From assembly GCF_000022365.1 (NCBI RefSeq), contig NC_012804.1, positions 1,798,001 to 1,862,000 on the forward strand: a DNA stretch of 64,000 nt. The letters run 5' to 3'. Below the pieces are notes generated by a model that saw only the letters and a program-made list of their open reading frames with translations, was not told the origin of the DNA and searched no databases. Made by a program: the position numbers and the translations under genes. Below, piece after piece: positions 41,374-49,021 of this stretch (position 1 is the first letter of the stretch; every line of letters begins with the position of its first letter). Source of the DNA: Thermococcus gammatolerans EJ3 (lineage in GTDB: Archaea > Methanobacteriota_B > Thermococci > Thermococcales > Thermococcaceae).

Positions 41374-42627
41374 ATGATGGTCGAGCTCTTCAACTCCAAG
41401 CTCTGTGCTATCTGCAAGGGTCGGAAGCTCCTCTGCGGAAGGCCAACCTGCCCGATTTTAGAGCGCTTCAGGGTAGCCCGCACGGTGGAAAAAAGGCTTA
41501 ACAAGCGCCACATCTTTGGTTCCTCCCCGCCAAGCATATTCGTCGGCGAGTACGGCTACCCCAAGGTCCGAATTGGCCCCCTCGTCCCCCCGATTGAAGG
41601 AAATACCAGCCACCTTGACAGTCCCCTCAAGTGGGAGGATAAGACGATTCGCGATATTCTCTACTACCGCTCGCTTTTGGTCATGGGCGAGACGAAAGCC
41701 GACGTTGATGTCAGAAAGAGCGGGAGGATTCTGGGCGAGGTCCAGGAATTGGTGATGTCAATAAAACCGGTGGACAGCGAGGTAATCCTCAAGAGGAAGC
41801 CCGTCCTAAAGGTTCTCCCGAGCGAGTTCGCCCCACCCATCGGGCCTAAAGCGGAGCTCCTCGACTTCGAGCTGACCGAGAACCCGAAAATCCCAAGGAG
41901 AACCGACTACGTGGTGAGCGACGAGCTGAAGGCCGAGCAAGCAATAATGCGCCTCTACAACTGGGGCTTCGACGAATACTACATCATAAGGCTCCTCTCC
42001 GCTGGGCTACTCGGAGTCGAGAAAAAGCTCGTCCCGACGCGGTGGAGCATCACAGCGGTTCAGGACACGATTGGCAGAAACCTCAGGAGAGAAATTCTTC
42101 ACTACCCTGAGATAAACGACTACGAGGTCTACTTCTACCGCTTCCTCGGCAACCACTATGTAGTTCTGCTGATGCCCCAGTCTTACGCCTTCGAGCTTTT
42201 GGAGGTCTGGCTCAAGGGCTCGCTCTTCGGTAGCGAGAGGCCGAGCGTGATTCACGACTATGAGGACTTCCGCGGAAGGAAGGAGTACGTCAAAGAAACG
42301 GCCGGTGCATACCACGCCGCCCGCTTAAGTGTCCTCGAAGCCCTCAGAGCGAGAAGGAGGCAGGCGCGGGCAGTCGTCTTCAGGGAAGTTACACCGGAAT
42401 ACTACGCCCCCGTCGGCGTCTGGCAGATTCGCCTCGGGGTGAAGAAGGCGATGGGCAACTTGATCGGACGCTTCGAGACGCTCAACGAGGCCCTCGACGC
42501 GATACGGAGAAGGCTTGAGCACCCCTTCGAGGAGTACCTTAGGAGGAGTTACATCCTCGGAAGCCTCGCTAGGCAGAAAACCTTGGACGAATGGCTCGGA
42601 AGGAATTTATACCGAATTGACCAATAA
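41374..42627 (+). CDS. nreA: Nre-family DNA repair protein with PCNA-binding tail
   Basis: 417 residues. An N-terminal zinc finger of the type CAICKGRKLLCGRPTCP (residues 11-27) and a conserved core ARRVGLVP-like (IGPLVPPIEGNTSHLDSP, HDYEDFRGRKEYVKETAGAYHAARLSVLEAL) define Nre. The C-terminus QKTLDEWL is a PIP motif for PCNA binding, as in Haloferax NreA. In haloarchaea Nre proteins act in DNA damage repair; here the call is by homology. Two tandem ATGs exist; the first is given. Own promoter. Confidence 0.91.
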   Translation: MMVELFNSKLCAICKGRKLLCGRPTCPILERFRVARTVEKRLNKRHIFGSSPPSIFVGEYGYPKVRIGPLVPPIEGNTSHLDSPLKWEDKTIRDILYYRSLLVMGETKADVDVRKSGRILGEVQELVMSIKPVDSEVILKRKPVLKVLPSEFAPPIGPKAELLDFELTENPKIPRRTDYVVSDELKAEQAIMRLYNWGFDEYYIIRLLSAGLLGVEKKLVPTRWSITAVQDTIGRNLRREILHYPEINDYEVYFYRFLGNHYVVLLMPQSYAFELLEVWLKGSLFGSERPSVIHDYEDFRGRKEYVKETAGAYHAARLSVLEALRARRRQARAVVFREVTPEYYAPVGVWQIRLGVKKAMGNLIGRFETLNEALDAIRRRLEHPFEEYLRRSYILGSLARQKTLDEWLGRNLYRIDQ

Positions 42628-42701
42628 AACCCGGTGAATGATGACCACTCCATCCCACCGAGCGGTGACGAGTGCACGTCAGGCTGACACCGGTGATGGA
42701 A

Positions 42702-43820
42702 ATGAGAAGAAAGCTGGCTTTGATAAGCCTCGACGGAAACGGCGTTTACAACCTAAAGCACATGCCGTTTCTGGGCGAGTTAGCTGAGACTGGAGGCTTT
42801 GCGGTAGTGGATTCAATCTTTCCAACACTGACCGATTTAGTGCACACGAGCGTAATGACCGGGGTCTGGCCAAAATGTCATGGTGTCGTCGAGAACGGCT
42901 ACTACGACAGGCTGACCGACAGGAAAATAAACTTCTACGATTATGAAGTGGCTTTCAATCCCCACAGGGTCATCAAGGCCCCGACAATAGTTGACCTGCT
43001 TCGCCAGAGGGGAGTTAGAACGGCGAGCGTTTCGGGCTACACGATGCCCCCCTTCAGCGGAACGGACGTGAGGATTTTCCCCCCATTCTTCGCGAGCGAC
43101 AAGATGTACAGACAGCACGGGCGCGACTGGAGGAAAGACGTGTGGGTTCTTAATTCCGCTCTATATCTCTACGAGGAATGCAAGCCAGACTTGCTCCTCG
43201 TCCACTTCGCCTCGATTGACGGGATGAGCCACGATTACGGCCCGCTTAGCGAGGGGGCACTTAAGGCCGTTGAGACGGTTGACACTGCTGTCAGAACCCT
43301 CTGGGAGCGCCTTAAAGACGAGTATGCATTCATAATCTTCGCCGACCACGGACAGGAGGAGGTTCACATGTGGGTGAACCTGAAAACCTATCTCAGAAAG
43401 CACGGGATTGAAACGCTTCGCGTTTCATCGGGTGGGGGTGCTCACGTCTATCTGAGGAATCCAAACGAGGCCGAGAAAGCTTTCGAAGTTCTGAGGAAGG
43501 CGCCGGGCGTTAAGGCTGTCTTCTTCCGCGAGGATTTGGAGCATCTCAACAGCCCGAACAGCGGAGAGCTGATTGTCTCGGCAAAGCCCGGTTACTGGTT
43601 CTGCTCCCACAGGATGTGCAAGGGCATAAAGGGGGTAAGCCACTGGGTTAGGGGAATGCACGGCTCGATGAACGAGCCGGTAATGAAAGTCCCGCTTATC
43701 CTCTGGGGATTCGAGAAAGTGAACCTCGACGAGCCAAGCCTCATGGACATCGCCCCGACGGTTCTGAAGTTCTTCGGAGTCGAGAAGCCGGGAAACATGG
43801 TGGGGAAGAGTTTGGTTTAA
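42702..43820 (+). CDS. Alkaline-phosphatase superfamily phosphodiesterase/nucleotide pyrophosphatase
   Basis: 372 residues. Metal and catalytic sites: LISLDGNGVY (Asp), LTDLVHTSVMTG with the nucleophile threonine, HFASIDGMSHDYGP (Asp, His), FADHGQEEVH (Asp-His) and GMHGSMNE (His). These are the type I phosphodiesterase marks. Substrate unknown. The start ATG follows GGTGAT-N4; a GTG 30 bases upstream is rejected. Lies 75 bp after nreA, possibly an operon. Confidence 0.9.
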   Translation: MRRKLALISLDGNGVYNLKHMPFLGELAETGGFAVVDSIFPTLTDLVHTSVMTGVWPKCHGVVENGYYDRLTDRKINFYDYEVAFNPHRVIKAPTIVDLLRQRGVRTASVSGYTMPPFSGTDVRIFPPFFASDKMYRQHGRDWRKDVWVLNSALYLYEECKPDLLLVHFASIDGMSHDYGPLSEGALKAVETVDTAVRTLWERLKDEYAFIIFADHGQEEVHMWVNLKTYLRKHGIETLRVSSGGGAHVYLRNPNEAEKAFEVLRKAPGVKAVFFREDLEHLNSPNSGELIVSAKPGYWFCSHRMCKGIKGVSHWVRGMHGSMNEPVMKVPLILWGFEKVNLDEPSLMDIAPTVLKFFGVEKPGNMVGKSLV

Positions 43821-43838
43821 GAGGGATTGGGGGTAGCT

Positions 43839-44570
43839 ATGGAGCTGAACCTCCACATTGACGATACAACGCTCTTGGACATGACCTCCGGTGGCGTGAA
43901 GGACCCATTTGAAGTATTCGGAATAAGGCAGGAAATTGAGGTAGAAGCCGTTATCGAGAGCACTATAGACAAAGTGGAGGTACTAAACGAGGCAACACCT
44001 TCAGTTGAACCCTTGGACGATGAGGGGACGTATCGGGTGGTCGCCAAAATCCTCGGTGGGTACGCGCGAACCATAATACCCGAAGCAGGGCAGAAAGTTC
44101 CGTGCAGGGAGGAAAGGGAGGAAACCTACTGGGGAACAGTGCACCTGGTTGTGGACTTTGGAGTTCTCTCCAGGGCAGTAATAAATTTTCCAGTCCGCTG
44201 CCGGCTTTGCAGAATAGGACGTGAGTCGTTCATGTACGTCCCCATCGAGGAGGAACTCACAGGGGAGATGACCTTCAAACGAGGTGAGTATATAAAAATA
44301 ACGGGCCGGCTCTCCCCCGTGTTTCTGGACTTCTGGGAGGGTGCCATCACCGTAAGACCATTTAGGGGCACTATCAAGGAATTCAGACTTTTGCCTAGGA
44401 ACGGTGGAGTACTGGGGGTTGAGGTTACTGGGAAAGGAAAACCCCTGCAGGTGAGGGGTGGCGGCCAAATGTTCTTCGGTGACTTCGCCTACGACATCTA
44501 TTACGCCAGATTTTCACCGAGAATCGACAAAGATAGGGACTCATTCAGGGTGAGGTTCAGTGAAGTCTGA
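43839..44570 (+). CDS. Uncharacterised soluble protein with CxxC
   Basis: 243 residues, not recognised. Mostly beta-strand sequence with a single CRLCRIG pair near residue 120 that might bind metal. The start ATG follows GGGGGT; a TTG 12 bases earlier is less likely. It begins 18 bp after the phosphodiesterase stop and may belong to the same transcript. Ends RDSFRVRFSEV. Sequence composition appears slightly richer in A+T than neighbours. Confidence 0.65.
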   Translation: MELNLHIDDTTLLDMTSGGVKDPFEVFGIRQEIEVEAVIESTIDKVEVLNEATPSVEPLDDEGTYRVVAKILGGYARTIIPEAGQKVPCREEREETYWGTVHLVVDFGVLSRAVINFPVRCRLCRIGRESFMYVPIEEELTGEMTFKRGEYIKITGRLSPVFLDFWEGAITVRPFRGTIKEFRLLPRNGGVLGVEVTGKGKPLQVRGGGQMFFGDFAYDIYYARFSPRIDKDRDSFRVRFSEV

Positions 44571-44640
44571 ATGCGGCATAAAGCATCGGCATGATTCAAC
44601 TTGTGGAGGCTTTATCTGGTCGGCGGGCGTACAAAAAGCG

Positions 44641-44885
44641 TTAACCCCCTACCTTTTTCGAAAGGATTTTAATGGCCTCATCGGCGCTGAGAGCTTCAAC
44701 CTTTCCCTCTATCATGTCTTTAAGGTTTTCTCAAAGGCTTTCAATGTTTCCTCGTCTATTTCCTCATCATCCTCTGGGAGGTTTTCGGCGACCATCTTGA
44801 GCAGCATGATCTTTAAGTCCTCCAGTTCTTTCTCTATGTGGTCTATTTTCTGGAGGAGCACATGAGGATTGATAACTTCGCTCAT
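44641..44885 (-). pseudogene. Frameshifted antitoxin-like gene
   Basis: Starts MSEVINPHVLLQKIDHIE, a leucine- and acid-rich helical protein typical of VapB/RelB-like antitoxins, after GGTGAGAG. The frame ends early at 44712; moving by one base restores the reading DMIEGKVEALSADEAIKIL up to a stop at 44641, and the total length is one base short of a whole number of codons. The shift lies around 44721-44740. No toxin gene follows, so it appears to be the relic of a toxin-antitoxin pair, or a sequencing error in an orphan antitoxin. Confidence 0.6.
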
Positions 44886-45045
44886 TCTCTCACCGATTTT
44901 GGATAAGCCTTGAAGTTAAATAGTTTTCCAGCTACCCTTTTGCACCCGATAACTGGAGATGAAGGCGAAAGCCCGAAAAAATCTCTGACCTTGCGAAGCA
45001 TGCAGGGCGAAGGGGTTAAATAGGCGCGGAACAAAACCCCTTCAG

Positions 45046-45239
45046 GTGTGGTATAGAGGTATTGAGTACATTTACGACGAGCACGGGAGATTAAGGACGT
45101 CATAATTCCTCCTGAACTCTGGGAGAAGATTAAGGTCGAGTTCTTTGAGCCATCGAAGTACCGCGGGATTTACAGGGAAAAGAAAAACCTTGAGAGGAGC
45201 CTCAGGGGGCTGAGGGAAGAATGGGGGAGGGATTTTTAA
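45046..45239 (+). pseudogene. Decayed antitoxin (VapB-like), one-base frameshift
   Basis: GTG start gives WYRGIEYIYDEHG; after a one-base loss in a G-run near 45085-45088 the reading continues IKDVIIPPELWEKIKVEFF... to RREEWGRDF-like end and a stop at 45239. Helical, basic and acidic patches fit a short VapB antitoxin of about 65 residues. A TATA-like GGTTAAATAG lies at about 45014. The toxin start overlaps its end as is usual in VapBC operons. Confidence 0.6.
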
Positions 45240-45322
45240 TTGACATCAACGTTCTTATTCGTGCGGGTATGAGTTTAGAAGATTCTTTTCACATCAACTT
45301 TATCAAAATCCCTATCGTTTGA
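45221..45322 (+). pseudogene. Truncated PIN-domain toxin (VapC) remnant
   Basis: Starts ATG within the antitoxin end and reads MGEGFLIDINVLIRAG, the first strand of a PIN domain with its catalytic aspartate and following asparagine. The remainder of the domain is missing; after about 45270 the sequence is that of the intact VapC gene on the other strand. This marks a deletion or insertion junction between two toxin-antitoxin loci. Confidence 0.6.
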
Positions 45323-45640
45323 TAGGATTGTTGTTATTCCGTGGGCTTTCATTGTCGCATAATGAATGGCATCGTCGAAATCGAGCTTTTTGCATCTTTC
45401 GGCATTCCTAAGGATTTCCATGGTTAAGGGAACTACCTCAATTCCCAAATCCAGAAGTATATCAGTGATGTTCAACTTAGTCTTTTGCCTCCTAAACAGA
45501 ATATAAAGTTGCCATACTGTAAGGGCTGAGGTCATCACGTTTCCGCTGTATCTCTCAAGCAGGTCTCTCGCACGCTCTCCGAACTCCTCGTTGGCTGTGA
45601 GGAAATAATACAGAACATTCACGTCAACATAAACATTCAC
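45275..45640 (-). CDS. vapC: PIN-domain toxin VapC
   Basis: 121 residues. MNVYVDVNVLYYFL holds the first acidic residue, then E (ALTVWQLYILFRRQ region) and the D-rich motif LDFDDAIHYATMKAHGITTILSNDRDFD. A Mg2+-dependent ribonuclease of the VapC family that targets RNA when the antitoxin is degraded. Its start overlaps the antitoxin stop by four bases, in the normal order antitoxin then toxin. Confidence 0.92.
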   Translation of the reverse strand: MNVYVDVNVLYYFLTANEEFGERARDLLERYSGNVMTSALTVWQLYILFRRQKTKLNITDILLDLGIEVVPLTMEILRNAERCKKLDFDDAIHYATMKAHGITTILSNDRDFDKVDVKRIF

Positions 45641-45879
45641 AGCTCATCCCTCAGAAGTTGCTCTGTTTCCTCTTCAATTAACTGGTCAATCTCTTCCGCA
45701 CTTAGATTCTCACCTTTGAATACTCCGTAGTACTTCCTGATTTTTTTGCGAACCGGGATAAGAACTATCTCATCCCCCCTTTCCTCAACGTAGAAAGAGC
45801 TGGTCCCAAATTTCTTCCGCAGGGATGCAGGAAGATATATCCTTCCATTCTTGTCTAGTTTGACAATTTCAGTTGTCAT
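45637..45879 (-). CDS. vapB: AbrB/MazE-type antitoxin VapB
   Basis: 80 residues. TTEIVKLDKNGRIYLPASLRKKFG is the swapped-hairpin AbrB DNA-binding domain, with an acidic helical tail (SAEEIDQLIEEETEQLLRDEL) to bind the toxin. The start MTTEIVKL has no ribosome site; a TATA box about 26-36 bp upstream suggests leaderless translation. The TTG eight codons upstream is rejected. Normally the antitoxin and the VapBC complex repress their own promoter. Confidence 0.9.
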   Translation of the reverse strand: MTTEIVKLDKNGRIYLPASLRKKFGTSSFYVEERGDEIVLIPVRKKIRKYYGVFKGENLSAEEIDQLIEEETEQLLRDEL

Positions 45880-45904
45880 GCTATGTTGTTGAATTTTGGA
45901 CAAT

Positions 45905-45914
45905 AAATAATTTT
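45905..45914 (-). promoter_or_regulatory. TATA box of vapBC
   Basis: AAATTATTTATTG on the minus strand about 30 bp before the vapB ATG, consistent with a leaderless transcript. Confidence 0.4.
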
Positions 45915-45974
45915 TGGCAACAACGGAAGCAGTAATATATAAACTGAAGAGAGAATGAGAACAGGAAACAGCCC

Positions 45975-46622
45975 TCAGCGGGAGGACTGGGCAATCCTCT
46001 CGATCTCTTCCTTCTTACTGTAGGCGAAGCTCTTCGGATCCCTGTTGGCGGCGGCAATGATCTCCTCGGCGAGGGCCTGGGCGTAGGTGGTCTTGTTGCG
46101 GTAGCACTTTATGCTTGCACCGAGGGCGATGTTCTTCAAGGCCACGTCAAGCCTCCTGAGCGGGGAAACGTCGACGGCCATGTGGTAGCGGATTCCACCG
46201 AAGGCAATGGTGGTGGTGTCCTCCCTCGGGGCGGAGTTCTCGATGGCCCTTATGAGAACCTGAATCGGGTTCTGTTTGGTTCTTCTCTCTATGATCATGA
46301 AGGCCTCCTTGACGACCTCGTAGGCCTTCATCTTCTTGCTCATTATCGAGCGGTGTTCCCTTCTCATGAAGTGACCGCCGGCCTTGTAGTGGCTGGCACC
46401 GCTCCTCATGACCTTGTTAATCAAACGCTCAACGATGTGAACCTGGGCCTTGCCAAAGGGCTTTTTCGCGTGCCTGCCGTGGCTGTGCGGGAGGATCCTC
46501 GGCTCGAGGGCTATGTAAGGCCTGAGCGAGGGGTCGTTGACTGTAACATCCTCAACGCTCCACCTTCCAAAGACCTTGAGCTCCTTCGGGATGAAAAAGC
46601 GCTCGGTGAGGGGTTTGGCCAT
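45975..46622 (-). CDS. rps7: 30S ribosomal protein S7
   Basis: 215 residues. The family block [25 protein letters not shown] and [11 protein letters not shown] are visible, with [29 protein letters not shown] at the end. It binds the 3' domain of 16S rRNA. Start ATG after GAGGTGA. It is the last gene of the rpo-ribosomal operon; downstream the strand has the vapBC genes instead of translation elongation factors. Confidence 0.97.
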   Translation of the reverse strand: MAKPLTERFFIPKELKVFGRWSVEDVTVNDPSLRPYIALEPRILPHSHGRHAKKPFGKAQVHIVERLINKVMRSGASHYKAGGHFMRREHRSIMSKKMKAYEVVKEAFMIIERRTKQNPIQVLIRAIENSAPREDTTTIAFGGIRYHMAVDVSPLRRLDVALKNIALGASIKCYRNKTTYAQALAEEIIAAANRDPKSFAYSKKEEIERIAQSSR

Positions 46623-46627
46623 TCGCT

Positions 46628-47071
46628 TCACCTCCTCGGCTTCTCCTTTCTTCCCTTGACGAGCTCCTTGAGGGAAACCCTGTTGACCTTAACGACCTTG
46701 TACCTGATTCCCGGGATGTCACCCATCGAACCGCCTTTGGGACCGCCGATTCCCTCGATGATGACTTCATCGTGCTCGTCGATGTGGTTTATGGCACCGT
46801 CACCGGGGGTGAAGGCCGTAACGACCTTACCGTTCTTGATGAGCTGAACCCTAACCGCTTTACGCATGGCCGAGTTCGGCTGCTTTGCCTCGACGGCTAT
46901 CTTCTCAAGGACGATCCCCCTCGCCTGAGGAGCTCCCTCCAGCGGGTCGCTCCTCTCCTTGAGGCGGAGAACCCTTCTCTTGTACCTTATGTCGCTCCAG
47001 CGGAACTTCTTCCTCTTGAGCTTGAGCTTCCTACCGGCAAATTCACCATACGGGGCCTTCTTTCCAGCCAT
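46628..47071 (-). CDS. rps12: 30S ribosomal protein S12
   Basis: 147 residues, the archaeal type. [20 protein letters not shown] is the conserved block of the decoding-centre protein. The ATG after GGTGAT-N4 is the start; the upstream ATGs are within the ribosome site. Five bases from S7. Confidence 0.97.
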   Translation of the reverse strand: MAGKKAPYGEFAGRKLKLKRKKFRWSDIRYKRRVLRLKERSDPLEGAPQARGIVLEKIAVEAKQPNSAMRKAVRVQLIKNGKVVTAFTPGDGAINHIDEHDEVIIEGIGGPKGGSMGDIPGIRYKVVKVNRVSLKELVKGRKEKPRR

Positions 47072-47081
47072 GATCATCACC

Positions 47082-47827
<746 letters not shown>

Positions 47828-47840
47828 CAACTACACCTCC

Positions 47841-49016
47841 CTACTCCCTTTGCGGTCTCAGGGGGAGATTCATTGTCAGCTTAACGATTCCCGTACCAAC
47901 GGGCACGGGCTGGCCGATGAGGACGTTCTCAACGACTCCGTTGAGCGGATCGACTTCTCCCCTCTCGGCGGCCTCGAACAGGTGCTGCGTTGTGATCTCG
48001 AAGGCCGCCCTTGCTAAAACGCTCGACTTCTCACCGACTATTCCATGCCTTCCTATCGGCCTTATAACACCGTCGAGCGTCATCATGTCGGCGACGAGCA
48101 TTATGTGCCTGATATCAACCTCGAGACCCTGCTCGCGCATCGTGTTAACGATTTCCTCGATGATGGCGTTGCGAGCGGCTTCTATGCCAAGGACGTCCGC
48201 TATTTCCCAGATGTTGTTCGTTCTCGTTCTCGTTGGATCGACGCCCGGAACTTTCAGCACCTGCTTGAAGTTCGAGCCTTCAGTGTAGATGACGTACTCG
48301 TCGCCTTCCTTCCTTATGATGGTCTTTCCGACGCCAGACAGGCCTTTAAGGCGGTGCTTTTTAACCTTTTCGGCGAGCTTTCTGAGGTCTGAGAGCTTCG
48401 TTACCTTCTTCGGCCTTACTATGAGTGAGTACCCCTCCGCCTCGAACTCAGCGCTCTTGAACGAACCGGACAGCTTCTTGAGAATCCTCTCCATGTCGAG
48501 CCCGCTCTTCTCGAGCCTCTCGGGGTCAATCTCAACGATGAACTCGAAGTTGAGGATGTCTATGCTCATCTCCCTCGCAAGGTTCTCTATCGTGGTCCCC
48601 TCGATTCTCCTCGCGACTTCCCTCGCCTTTTCAAGATCATAACGGTGCTCTTCATCGAGGAAGACCGTCATAACCGGGGTGGAGGGGTTCTTCCTCGCGT
48701 CGACTATCTCGATGATCCTCGGGAGACCGAGGGTAACGTTGATTTCAGCGACACCTGCGTAGTGGAAGGTGTTGAGGGTCATCTGGGTTGAGGGCTCTCC
48801 TATCGACTGGGCCGCAACGGTTCCTATCGGCTCGCCCGGTTCGACGAGAGCCTTCCTGTACTCGTTCACGGCATCTTCTATGATGGCCTCAACCTCGGCC
48901 TTCTTGAGCTTGTACTTCTTGTTGTACTCGATGAGCTTGTTGTAGAGCTCTTCTTTGATGTTGTCCGGAAGCTCGGACTTCCAGACAAGGGTTTTAATGG
49001 TCTTCGCGGCTACCAT
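47841..49016 (-). CDS. rpoA2: DNA-directed RNA polymerase subunit A''
   Basis: 391 residues, the C-terminal part of the split largest subunit. GEPIGTVAAQSIGEPSTQMTLNTFHYAG, the trigger-loop region, is around residues 57-85; the end contains VALIDAEITT-like sequence (AAFEITTQHLFEAAERGEVDPLNGVVENVLIGQPVPVGTG). No intein. Start after GGTGAT-N4, five bases from the A' stop. Confidence 0.97.
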   Translation of the reverse strand: MVAAKTIKTLVWKSELPDNIKEELYNKLIEYNKKYKLKKAEVEAIIEDAVNEYRKALVEPGEPIGTVAAQSIGEPSTQMTLNTFHYAGVAEINVTLGLPRIIEIVDARKNPSTPVMTVFLDEEHRYDLEKAREVARRIEGTTIENLAREMSIDILNFEFIVEIDPERLEKSGLDMERILKKLSGSFKSAEFEAEGYSLIVRPKKVTKLSDLRKLAEKVKKHRLKGLSGVGKTIIRKEGDEYVIYTEGSNFKQVLKVPGVDPTRTRTNNIWEIADVLGIEAARNAIIEEIVNTMREQGLEVDIRHIMLVADMMTLDGVIRPIGRHGIVGEKSSVLARAAFEITTQHLFEAAERGEVDPLNGVVENVLIGQPVPVGTGIVKLTMNLPLRPQRE

Positions 49017-49021
49017 GTCAA

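Noticed and set aside
44882-45103. 73-codon minus-strand frame between toxin-antitoxin remnants
   Set aside because: It crosses the promoter areas of both remnants and lacks any family signal.
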